DNA of 13,661 nt from Opitutia bacterium UBA7350. GTDB lineage: Bacteria; Verrucomicrobiota; Verrucomicrobiia; Opitutales; Coraliomargaritaceae. Location of the stretch: the NCBI GenBank assembly GCA_002470925.1, contig DKOX01000056.1, forward strand, positions 1 to 13,661. The letters run 5' to 3'. Position numbers and translations under genes: made by a program. The notes under the pieces are model-generated. The model was not told where the DNA came from and searched no databases. It worked only from the letters and a program-made list of their open reading frames with translations. Below are positions 1 to 6,987 of this stretch, one piece after another (the first letter of the stretch is position 1; every line of letters begins with the position of its first letter).

Positions 1-2
1 TA

Positions 3-248
3 ATGAATCTAGCATACCAAACTGATTCTCAATTGAAAATGTTAGGTAATCGGTTTGGTTCAGTACTTGGCTTTGAATATATCGGACAGGATAAAATTGG
101 GGATTCTTTCATGAGGTATCTTTATATACAAAAATTTGAAAAACATGCTACTCGCTGGATGATTGTTTTTTATAAACCCAAGCAAGAGTGGATTGTAAAT
201 AATGTCATGTGGGACGATGAAACCTATGAAATATTTGACATGAATTAA
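3..248 (+). CDS. Hypothetical protein, probably 5'-truncated by the window edge
   Basis: An 81-residue frame is open from the first ATG in the window to a TAA at 246-248. Visible features are a glycine-containing start (NRFGSVLGFEYIG), a repeating pattern of aromatic beta-strand-like segments, and the run FEKHATRWMIVFYKPKQEW, ending in WDDETYEIF. From memory this resembles the C-terminal half of small secreted or NTF2-like hypothetical proteins whose strands carry KFEKHxxRW and FYKPKxxW. Those proteins are longer and usually begin with a signal peptide, so the real start probably lies left of the window and this ATG is an internal methionine. No function is assigned. GC is about 33% over the first 240 bases (79 counted), far below the neighbouring genes, which fits recent acquisition or weak codon selection. 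The gene converges on menF. Confidence 0.6.
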   Translation: MNLAYQTDSQLKMLGNRFGSVLGFEYIGQDKIGDSFMRYLYIQKFEKHATRWMIVFYKPKQEWIVNNVMWDDETYEIFDMN

Positions 249-424
249 TGCAAAATCGGGCAAAACCGGCAACGCTTGCCAGCTCGCCTCTCCTGGAAAA
301 TTTTATTGAGAAAGTGCGTATGCAAAGGGTTCTAAGGCTGAACCTAACGATTCAAACAGCAATCACCACGGACTAGGCTCACCCCGGCAAAGACCGCCGC
401 TCAAGCGCTACTTCAAGCCCACCC
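249..424. other. Non-coding convergent junction between the hypothetical gene and menF
   Basis: No convincing gene is visible in these 176 bases. Small structures are present: a tandem pair of 10-mers differing at one base (gcaaaatcgg at 250-259, gcaaaaccgg at 260-269); a short hairpin GGCAA-CGC-TTGCC at 268-280; and an imperfect hairpin GGGTTC-loop-GAACCT at 327-345. None is followed by a T-run, so neither is a clear intrinsic terminator. Base composition changes here from AT-rich on the left to GC-rich on the right, which marks the edge of the unusual left-hand gene. Confidence 0.5.
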
Positions 425-1876
425 CTACCCTTCGGGTACAAGGGCTTCGTAAAGGGCGCGGAGTTTCATGTCGGTCTCGCGTATTTCTCCTTCGGGGGTG
501 GAGCCTGCCACGACCCCTGCGCCGGAGTAGAGCTTGGCGGATTTCCCTTTGATCAAAGCGGAGCGGATTCCAACGATGAGTTCGCCGTCGTTGAGGTGAT
601 TGAACCAACCAAGGGCGCCGGCATAGAGTCCGCGTTCGGAGGATTCCAGTACGGGGAGTGCTTCGAGGGCGGCTTCGCGGGGGGTGCCACCAACCGCGGG
701 GGTTGGGTGTAATTCCTCGGCGATATCGAGGAGGTGAACCCCGCGTTTGACTTCCGCTTCGATGGGGGTACGAAGGTGCTGGACATTGGCGAGGGGCAAG
801 AGGTTCGGCCCACCGGTCGCCTGTCCGTTGATACCGCGCACAAAGAGACGCCGGATGATGGAATCGCGGACACAATAATGTTCCCACAGGTCCTTTTCGC
901 TTTTTAACAAGCCACGTGCCAGACGGGCGTCATCTGCGGCGGTCGTCCCGCGGGGTGCCGAACCAGCGATCGCTTCGGTCTGTAAGCGTTGCTCATTGAT
1001 CTTGAGGAGACGTTCCGGGCTGGCGCCGATGAAACTGCAGTCGGCCTTGTTGCCGTAGGAGAAGGTATGGCAGTCATTGAAACGGGCGCGGAGACGATTG
1101 AGCACCGCGAAGGGTTGCCAGTCCGAGCTGGCAGTCAGTTCCCGCACGCGAGACAGGACGATTTTATCATAGCGTTGCTGGGCGATGTCGGCGAGCGCCG
1201 CCTCCACCAGCGCCCCGAAGGGTCGCTCCCCGAGTTCACGGTCTTCGACCACCGCGAGTTCCGCTTCCGGTTGTGCGGTCTCGGCGGGATTCGCCTCGTA
1301 ATTAAAAACTGAAAACTTTTCATAGGCAGCCCAGACGCGGTCCACGAGCGGATCCAAATCGCAATCGGGCTCGATCTGCACATTCGCGACCGCGCCATAG
1401 CGTTCCCCCATGCGGGAGACCTGCCAACGCGGTACAAAGACACTTGCTGCCGGGAAATCCGCTCCCTCGGTCGCGGTTTGCTCGAAGGTGAAAGCGGTAA
1501 AAAAATGTGGCCCCGCAAAGGGCGCGGAAAGATCCCCCACCGCAATGGTGTGCTCCAGAATGTCCTCCGCGAAATCCTTGACCGCCTGAAAGCGCCCCGC
1601 CCCGGAGAAATGCCCCTCGACCAATGCCTCCGCGCCCGCCAATGCCTGTCCGCGCGACGGCGATTCCAGATAGAAATGCTGCTCCCCGGTTTCCAGGATC
1701 GATTCCAGCACCGCGAGCGGTTCAATATATTCCACCTCCATTGAAATGCTCGCCAACTGGAAGTGTTCTTTTTCAATCGCTGCTTCACGACAGGCCGCGA
1801 GAAAAACCCGCAGGTCGTCCTTGCGGTATTTTCTGACGTTATCGGATGGGATGATTTGCACGAACTTACTAAGCAA
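425..1876 (-). CDS. menF: Isochorismate synthase (MenF type)
   Basis: Chorismate-binding enzyme of 483 residues that isomerises chorismate to isochorismate (EC 5.4.4.2), in this phylum most likely the first step of menaquinone synthesis in the cytoplasm. Family motifs appear in order: KIVLSR at 238-243, FIGASPERLL at 282-291, TEAIAGSAPRG at 300-310, HLRTPI at 367-372, LHPTPAVGGTP at 389-399 and GAGVVAGSTPEGE at 452-464. The lysine of KIVLSR (K238) and the glutamate of SPERL (E288) are 50 residues apart, as are the catalytic K190 and E240 of E. coli MenF. The frame opens with TTG at 1876; a GTG follows at codon 6 and the first ATG is codon 46 (1741). The ATG would remove an N-terminal strand, so the TTG or GTG is preferred. 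No other men gene is in the window. Salicylate or siderophore synthesis is less likely but not excluded. Confidence 0.92.
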   Translation of the reverse strand: MLSKFVQIIPSDNVRKYRKDDLRVFLAACREAAIEKEHFQLASISMEVEYIEPLAVLESILETGEQHFYLESPSRGQALAGAEALVEGHFSGAGRFQAVKDFAEDILEHTIAVGDLSAPFAGPHFFTAFTFEQTATEGADFPAASVFVPRWQVSRMGERYGAVANVQIEPDCDLDPLVDRVWAAYEKFSVFNYEANPAETAQPEAELAVVEDRELGERPFGALVEAALADIAQQRYDKIVLSRVRELTASSDWQPFAVLNRLRARFNDCHTFSYGNKADCSFIGASPERLLKINEQRLQTEAIAGSAPRGTTAADDARLARGLLKSEKDLWEHYCVRDSIIRRLFVRGINGQATGGPNLLPLANVQHLRTPIEAEVKRGVHLLDIAEELHPTPAVGGTPREAALEALPVLESSERGLYAGALGWFNHLNDGELIVGIRSALIKGKSAKLYSGAGVVAGSTPEGEIRETDMKLRALYEALVPEG

Positions 1877-1944
1877 ACCAGCTGGCGGAAAACCGCAACC
1901 CTGCTTTGCAGAGTTCAGGAATCACCAGGAATCGTGCTTTTGTT

Positions 1945-1980
1945 TTGCACCGGGCGGGAAGGCTTCCCTTAAATAAGGGG
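1945..1980 (+). promoter_or_regulatory. Possible helicase promoter overlapping paired inverted repeats
   Basis: TTGCAC at 1945-1950 and TTAAAT at 1969-1974 are separated by 18 bases and could be -35 and -10 boxes, each only a partial match. Two inverted repeats share a middle arm: GGGAAG-G-CTTCCC at 1956-1968 and CCCTT-AAAT-AAGGG at 1966-1979. The second arm ends against the ATG at 1981 and contains the only purine-rich AAGGGG near a start in the window, though with no spacer it is too close to act as a normal ribosome binding site. If the promoter call is right, transcription would begin close to 1981. Confidence 0.3.
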
Positions 1981-3978
1981 ATGTCCGAGCCGTTTGACCA
2001 CCTCATGCCCAGCTTTCCGCCTATTGATTTCAAGGGCGAATTGAATGCGGAGCAATACGCGGCAGTCACGGCGGAACCTGGCCCCGCCCTGGTGCTGGCG
2101 GGCGCGGGATCGGGCAAAACCCGCACCCTCACCTATCGGGTCGCCTACCTCCTCCACACCGGTATTCAACCGCACGAAATTCTCCTCCTCACCTTTACCA
2201 ATAAAGCCGCCCGCGAAATGCTCGAGCGGGTCGAGGATCTGACCGGGATTTCGCGCCGTCAGCTCTGGGGCGGCACCTTCCACAGTATTGCCCAGCGCAT
2301 CCTTCGGGTCCATGGCGAGGAGATTGGCCTGAAGCGCCACTACACCATCCTCGATGAAGGTGAGGCGGAATCACTCCTCAAAAACTGCATCAATTCCGTT
2401 GATTCGAAGTTCATCAAAGGCAAGCACAACCCCAAACCCAAGGTCCTCGCCAATATGATCAGTTTCGCCCGCAACACCCGTTCACCCATCAGCGAGCAAG
2501 CGAGCGAATACTTTCCCCTGCTCGATGGGATCGCCGAAAAGGCGGTTGATTTCCACAAGGCCTACCAAGCTGAAAAACTCAAACAACAAGTGGTCGATTA
2601 CGACGACCTCCTTGAGCACCTCCTCCAACTCCTCAAGGAACATCCCAAGATCGCCGCGATTTATCAGGAGCGCTTCAAGCATATCCTGGTGGATGAATTC
2701 CAGGACACCAACCGACTGCAATCCGACATCATCGAACAGTTCGGCGTGCACCATCAAATCATGGCAGTGGGGGACGACGCCCAATGTATCTACACCTGGC
2801 GCGGTGCGGACTTCGACAACATCATGCGCTTCGAGGACCGCCACCCCGGCGCTATCCTTCACAAGATCGAGACCAATTACCGGAGCACCCCGCAGATCCT
2901 TGAATTCGCAAACGCGATCCTCGCCCATCAACCCTCCGGGCGCGGCTACCACAAGGAATTACGCCCCGTTAAGGAAAACGGTCAACTTCCTTACTTTGTC
3001 CCCATGATGGACACCCGCGGACAGGCGAGCTTCATCATTCAACGCATTGAGGGCTTGATTGAGGAGGGCCGCGACCTCTCGGAAGTAGCGGTCCTTTACC
3101 GCGCGCATTTTCATGCGATGGATCTGCAGATGGAGCTCTCGCGCCGCAATATCGACTACCAAATCACGAGTGGGGTGCGCTTCTTTGAACAGGCACACAT
3201 CAAGGATTTCACCGCGCAACTCCGCTTCGCCTCCAATCCCGCCGACCTCTCCGCCTTTGCCCGCTTCACCACCCTCCTGCCCAAAGTCGGTCCCAAAAGC
3301 GCCGAGCGCATCCACGCCTTTACCCGCCAACTCGCCGAAAAGGAAAGCCGTGATTTCTGCGAGGCCCTGACCGACGAGAGAGTCCTCCAAAAAGTCCCCG
3401 CCAATGCCCGCGAGGAATGGCCCTCCCTCGCCGCCACGATCCTGGAAATCAATCAAGCCCTCACCGAAAAAGCACCGGGCGAAGTGGTGGAGCAAGCGCT
3501 ACAGGGCTGGTACGGCAGCTACATCCGCGAGATCTATCCCAACTGGAACGACCGCGAAGACGACCTCCAAAGCCTCATTGCATTTGCGAACCGGTATGAA
3601 ACCATGGAGGAACTCCTCGCGCAACTGGTTCTCCTCGCCTCCGAAAGCAACGAACGTTCCGCGGAAGACCAGAAAAACTGCCTGCGCCTCACCACCATTC
3701 ACCAGGCCAAGGGTTTGGAATTTCCGGTGGTCTTTGTCATTGGGCTCGCAGACGGGCTCTTTCCCTTGCAACGCACCATCGACACCGGCGACCTCGAGGA
3801 AGAGCGCCGTCTCTTTTACGTCGCGGTGACCCGCGCGATGGAAGAACTCTACCTCAGTTATCCGATGCTCAACCAGCGCGGCCAGAACGTCATGCGCATG
3901 AACCCGAGCCGCTTTATACAGGAAATTGACCCCGGCCGCTTCGAAACCCTCCGGGTCACGCCCTCCCGCGCCTACTAG
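1981..3978 (+). CDS. UvrD/Rep/PcrA-family superfamily 1 DNA helicase
   Basis: ATP-dependent 3'-5' DNA helicase of 665 residues (counted from 1981) acting in repair or replication restart. Motifs in order: Walker A GAGSGKT at 41-47, motif Ia LTFTNKAA, Walker B VDEFQDTN at 237-244, motif III GDDAQCIYTWRGAD at 264-277, motif IV ETNYRST at 297-303, a 2B-region LPKVGPKSAERI, motif V TTIHQAKGLEF at 571-581 and motif VI EEERRLFYVAVTRA at 606-619. Only about 46 residues follow motif VI, so the long C-terminal extension of UvrD/PcrA is absent. The frame is open from an ATG at 1906, but homologues usually start shortly before LNxEQ; ATG 1981 or ATG 2005 (MPSFPPIDF) fits better. Which of UvrD, Rep or PcrA is meant cannot be told, so no symbol is given. 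Divergent from menF. Confidence 0.93.
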   Translation: MSEPFDHLMPSFPPIDFKGELNAEQYAAVTAEPGPALVLAGAGSGKTRTLTYRVAYLLHTGIQPHEILLLTFTNKAAREMLERVEDLTGISRRQLWGGTFHSIAQRILRVHGEEIGLKRHYTILDEGEAESLLKNCINSVDSKFIKGKHNPKPKVLANMISFARNTRSPISEQASEYFPLLDGIAEKAVDFHKAYQAEKLKQQVVDYDDLLEHLLQLLKEHPKIAAIYQERFKHILVDEFQDTNRLQSDIIEQFGVHHQIMAVGDDAQCIYTWRGADFDNIMRFEDRHPGAILHKIETNYRSTPQILEFANAILAHQPSGRGYHKELRPVKENGQLPYFVPMMDTRGQASFIIQRIEGLIEEGRDLSEVAVLYRAHFHAMDLQMELSRRNIDYQITSGVRFFEQAHIKDFTAQLRFASNPADLSAFARFTTLLPKVGPKSAERIHAFTRQLAEKESRDFCEALTDERVLQKVPANAREEWPSLAATILEINQALTEKAPGEVVEQALQGWYGSYIREIYPNWNDREDDLQSLIAFANRYETMEELLAQLVLLASESNERSAEDQKNCLRLTTIHQAKGLEFPVVFVIGLADGLFPLQRTIDTGDLEEERRLFYVAVTRAMEELYLSYPMLNQRGQNVMRMNPSRFIQEIDPGRFETLRVTPSRAY

Positions 3979-4006
3979 AACAATCTCAATCCGCACGCAC
4001 CAAGCG

Positions 4007-4012
4007 TTGACA
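4007..4012 (+). promoter_or_regulatory. Perfect -35-like TTGACA before the lipoprotein gene
   Basis: TTGACA matches the sigma-70 -35 consensus exactly and lies within a 13-base string (aagcgttgacaag, 4002-4014) that recurs at 13558-13570 before another gene start. No good -10 box lies 16-18 bases downstream. If it is a true -35, the transcript would begin near 4042, which is the second possible ATG of the lipoprotein gene. Confidence 0.35.
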
Positions 4013-4029
4013 AGTCTGCCCTCCTTAAA

Positions 4030-4527
4030 ATGCTAAAGCCCATGCTTCGCGCCGTATGCCTCCTCCTCATTTGCCTCGGATTTGCCGCCTGTTCCAGCAC
4101 GCCGCCCCCCAGGATCGAATCGGTGGAAATCCTTGAAATCCAACCGGAATTCATGGAGGCGAGCGCCTTTAAACGCATCAATGAATTTCTTACCGGAGTG
4201 GAGGAACACGGAAAGCGTACGGTGGTACGCACCCAAGCGGAGGACCGCCGAGGCTTCTACTTCACCCTGCGCCTCGACAAAAAAGCGAAGCATCTCCCCC
4301 GGGGTACCCACATCATTGCAGAAGTTTATACCCCGAACCAAACCGAAGTGCAGCGCTTCGAACTGAGTCTGCCCGCCAAACGCGGCAGCAGCCGTCAGCT
4401 CCTCTTCGGGCTTACCGGCACGGATTGGCCCTATCAACGGGAACGGGTGCCCGCGGCATGGAAATTCACGATTCTGGACCCCAACGGCAAAGTGCTCGGT
4501 GCTACCCAGAGCTACCTCTGGAATTAA
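4030..4527 (+). CDS. Small putative lipoprotein of unknown function
   Basis: 165 residues with a lipoprotein-type signal: short basic start (K3, R7), hydrophobic stretch at about 8-20, then a lipobox-like GFAAC with the acceptor cysteine at 21, followed by SSTPPPR, a typical flexible linker. Phenylalanine at -3 of the lipobox is less usual than leucine. The mature part has a central beta-rich stretch (FYFTLRLDKKAKHLPRGTHI, about residues 76-95) and a C-terminal segment with WPYQRERVPAAWKFTILDPNG, which looks like an extracellular beta-sandwich for a cell-envelope protein. No named family is recognised. Start: ATG 4030, or ATG 4042 (MLRAV), which would still leave a usable signal. It follows the helicase by 51 bases with a possible promoter of its own, and its stop is 8 bases from that of the convergent Gre-like gene. 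Confidence 0.75.
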   Translation: MLKPMLRAVCLLLICLGFAACSSTPPPRIESVEILEIQPEFMEASAFKRINEFLTGVEEHGKRTVVRTQAEDRRGFYFTLRLDKKAKHLPRGTHIIAEVYTPNQTEVQRFELSLPAKRGSSRQLLFGLTGTDWPYQRERVPAAWKFTILDPNGKVLGATQSYLWN

Positions 4528-4535
4528 GCCGCCCT

Positions 4536-5006
4536 TTACTCCACCGCGAGAATGCGGCCCGCGCGTCCAGTGCGCAGTTCAAAGGTATCACCGGCGCGCA
4601 AACCCAGGAGCCGGTGCGCCAACTCCGATTGCGGCGTGATGACGGTCACCTCGCGCGTCTCGACCGTCACGACATGACCACCGGCCACCCCCGCAAAAAA
4701 GAAATATTCCTCCCCGGCAGCAAAACCGCAGCAAAATAAGGCACCCAGCGAGACGCGATCATTCGGGCGCATCAAGTCTTCGCGCTCCGATTGCAGTTCC
4801 TCCACCGCTTCCGCCCATTGCTTTGCCTGTCCTGCCTGCCCCGCCGCCAGATAGGACGCCTCCAGCCCCTGCGTGTCCCATTTGGATTCCGCCCGCGATT
4901 CCTCATTGGTCGCGTATTCTGCAGCATCCTTGGAGGCCTCCACCGCATGCTTCACCTCCTCGCGGAGGGTTTCCAATAAGCGATTATAGAACTGCTCTTT
5001 TTTCAT
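4536..5006 (-). CDS. GreA/GreB-like transcription elongation factor family protein
   Basis: 156 residues. The N-terminal part (1-78) is helical and strongly charged, with the family signature YATNEESRAESKWDTQGLEA at 31-50 and an alanine/glutamine-rich second helix, so it should form a coiled-coil hairpin. The C-terminal part (about 84-156) is a GreA/GreB C-terminal (FKBP-like) fold marked by VTVITPQSELAHRLLGLRAGDTFEL, which matches the SPLGRALLGKxxGD core of Gre factors. By family it should bind RNA polymerase near the secondary channel, but the hairpin differs from that of classical GreA, so transcript-cleavage activity is not assured. A Gre-fold regulator without cleavage activity is an alternative. 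The ATG at 5006 follows an AT-rich leader with no Shine-Dalgarno motif. It stands alone, divergent from the SLC13 permease gene with 139 bases between the starts. Confidence 0.82.
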   Translation of the reverse strand: MKKEQFYNRLLETLREEVKHAVEASKDAAEYATNEESRAESKWDTQGLEASYLAAGQAGQAKQWAEAVEELQSEREDLMRPNDRVSLGALFCCGFAAGEEYFFFAGVAGGHVVTVETREVTVITPQSELAHRLLGLRAGDTFELRTGRAGRILAVE

Positions 5007-5145
5007 AAATAAAATGGCGAGCTAATTTTCCCGGCTTACCGATGGCAATCAATTTCATACAAGGGAAGTTTTGAGCCTTGGAATCCTGTCTTGTCTTATT
5101 CATGCAAAACCAGCAGTTTTTTAGGTTTAAGCATTACTACACGGC
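5007..5145. promoter_or_regulatory. Divergent promoter region, Gre-like gene and SLC13 permease
   Basis: These 139 bases separate two divergent starts and must carry both promoters. I see only weak hexamers (for example TTGAGC at 5071-5076 with TCTTAT at 5094-5099 on the plus strand) and no clear operator or hairpin. Both start codons lack a Shine-Dalgarno motif. The division of the region between the two genes cannot be assigned. Confidence 0.4.
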
Positions 5146-6963
5146 ATGACCTGGGAAATCTATTTTGTCTTTGCGCTGCTCGCCTTCGCGATCGTCAGCT
5201 TTATTTGGGAGCGTATTTCCGCGGACCTCACCTCCCTGACGGTCTTTGCTGCGCTGCTCTTTGTCAGTATGCTGACCCGCAGCACGGAATTGCCCGATCT
5301 GGACAGTCTCCTGATGGTTTTCAGTAATTCCGCCCCCCTCACCATTGCGGCGATGTTCATTGTGAGCGCGGCCCTCGAGCGCACCGGCGCGATTGATCTC
5401 ATCACCCGCTACCTCCGGCAATTGGTGCAATTCCCCTACCGGCGCTTCCTCTTTATCATGATCCTTGGGGTCGCGGCAGTTTCCGCATTCGTGAACAACA
5501 CCCCCGTCGTGATTGTTCTCATGCCGGTGATCCTGACCTTGTCCCGCGAGATGGGGCTCCCCTCCTCCAAACTCTTGATTCCCCTTTCCTACGCTTCCAT
5601 TTTTGGCGGCACGTGCACCCTCCTCGGAACCAGCACCAATCTCCTCGCCAGCGGTATTCTTGTGGACGCGGGGCATCGCCCCATCGGGATGTTTGAACTC
5701 GCCGCAGTCGGCCTGCCCATCCTTACAGTCGGCACTCTTTACCTCGTGTTCTTCGGGAATCGCCTCCTTCCGCGCCGCGAAACCCTCACCTCCATCCTCA
5801 GCGAAGCGGAGCGCGAGGAGTATATCACGGAGGCCTTTGTCCGTGCCGACTCCAATCTCATCGGTACCCCCGCCGCCGAATGCAGCTTCCTGAAAACACG
5901 CCGCATCCGCCTCCTTGAAATCGTGCGCCATGGGGTCGCGGTCCGGAATGATCCCAGCAAAGTCGCGCTCGAGGCAGGTGATCGCCTCGTCATGTCCTGC
6001 CATCCCTCCGGCATCGCCGCCGCCCGCTCCGAAAAAGGCATCGCCCTCCAAGTGGAGCTTTCCGAAGACCTTGAAACGATCGCGACCGATGAAGGCGCCA
6101 TTGTAGAAGCGGTGGTTTCGCCCAACGCCACCATTGCAGGCAAAACCCTTGGCGAAATCAACTTTCGCCAACGCTTCCGTATGGTGGTTGTCGCAATTCA
6201 CCGCAAGGGCCAAAACCAGCGCGAACGCCTCAACGAACTCCGCCTGCAACCCGGCGATACCCTCCTCATGATGGGTTCCAACAATGCCATCGAAAACCTC
6301 GCCAGCAGCGAGGAATTGATCCTCCTCGACCGACCCCGCGTTGCAGCCAAAGACATCCGCGCGAAAATGCCGATCGCCCTCCTCACCAGCGCGGGCGTGG
6401 TGACCCTCGCTTCTCTCAACATCGTGCCGATCCTCGCGGCGGCCAGCCTCGGCGTCGCCGTCCTTCTTTTGAGCGGCTGCATGAAGCCCAAGGAAGCCTA
6501 CGCCTCCATTGAATGGAGCATCCTTGTCATTATCTTTGGGATGCTCGCCCTCGGCACCGCGATGGACAGCACCGGCGCCAGTATACTTATCGCTAAGAAT
6601 TTGATTGGATTCATCGATAGTCTGGTGCCGCCACATCTTCAAAACGTCGCGATGTTGCTGCTCATTTATATCATCACTTCCACCTTTACCGAATTCCTCT
6701 CCAACAACGCCGCCGTCGCCCTCATGGTGCCGATCGCCCTCGGAGTCGCAATGACCCTCGGGGTGGATGCGCGACCCTTTGTTGTCGGCACCTGTATCGC
6801 CGCCTCGGCCAGCTTTGCCACCCCCATCGGCTACCAGACCAACACCTACATTTACGGTGTTGGTGGTTACCGCTTCGCCGACTTCACCCGGGTGGGACTG
6901 CCCCTCAATATTCTTTGCTGCGCCGTCACGGTGCTCGTGGTGCCGATCTTCTGGAAATTCTAA
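5146..6963 (+). CDS. SLC13-type (DASS) anion permease with two RCK_C (TrkA-C) domains
   Basis: Inner-membrane transporter of 605 residues. The N-terminal half has hydrophobic segments near 5-20, 29-43, 64-77, 100-130, 142-170 and 183-204, including the family signatures AFVNNTPVVIVLMP (114-127) and LLGTSTNLL (159-167). A soluble insert at about 215-395 contains two RCK_C-like repeats (EAGDRLVMS near 276-284; LQPGDTLLMMG near 367-377). The C-terminal half repeats the fold with EFLSNNAAVALMVPI (516-530) and ATPIGYQTNTYIYGVGGY (558-575). This layout matches SLC13-related sodium/sulfate-type symporters of cyanobacteria and algae, so an inorganic anion such as sulfate is a reasonable substrate guess; dicarboxylates or other anions remain possible. 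The ATG at 5146 starts immediately at the first membrane segment. No partner gene in the same direction; it converges on the Rrf2 gene after 22 bases. Confidence 0.9.
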   Translation: MTWEIYFVFALLAFAIVSFIWERISADLTSLTVFAALLFVSMLTRSTELPDLDSLLMVFSNSAPLTIAAMFIVSAALERTGAIDLITRYLRQLVQFPYRRFLFIMILGVAAVSAFVNNTPVVIVLMPVILTLSREMGLPSSKLLIPLSYASIFGGTCTLLGTSTNLLASGILVDAGHRPIGMFELAAVGLPILTVGTLYLVFFGNRLLPRRETLTSILSEAEREEYITEAFVRADSNLIGTPAAECSFLKTRRIRLLEIVRHGVAVRNDPSKVALEAGDRLVMSCHPSGIAAARSEKGIALQVELSEDLETIATDEGAIVEAVVSPNATIAGKTLGEINFRQRFRMVVVAIHRKGQNQRERLNELRLQPGDTLLMMGSNNAIENLASSEELILLDRPRVAAKDIRAKMPIALLTSAGVVTLASLNIVPILAAASLGVAVLLLSGCMKPKEAYASIEWSILVIIFGMLALGTAMDSTGASILIAKNLIGFIDSLVPPHLQNVAMLLLIYIITSTFTEFLSNNAAVALMVPIALGVAMTLGVDARPFVVGTCIAASASFATPIGYQTNTYIYGVGGYRFADFTRVGLPLNILCCAVTVLVVPIFWKF

Positions 6964-6987
6964 GGGACGGACCTGCCGCCCGCTTTT
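6964..6987 (+). terminator. Weak intrinsic terminator candidate after the permease gene
   Basis: GGGaCGG at 6964-6970 pairs with CCGCCC at 6976-6981 (one bulged A, five-base loop ACCTG), followed two bases later by TTTT at 6984-6987. It starts right after the permease stop codon and overlaps the stop of the convergent Rrf2 gene. The T-run is short, so strength is doubtful. Confidence 0.35.

Noticed and set aside
342..348. ACCTAAC, matching the RYYYAAC half-site of integron attC, downstream of the AT-rich gene
   Set aside because: No matching GTTRRRY site lies within 150 bases downstream and no long imperfect stem is formed. One seven-base degenerate match is expected by chance.
321..380. Tiny ATG frame of 18 codons in the junction before menF
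   Set aside because: No ribosome site, promoter or recognisable sequence; length is within chance for this region.
1906..1980. Upstream ATG extension of the helicase by 25 residues
   Set aside because: The extra residues do not resemble helicase N-termini, and the segment contains the intergenic inverted repeats and promoter-like sequence, so it was left out of the gene.
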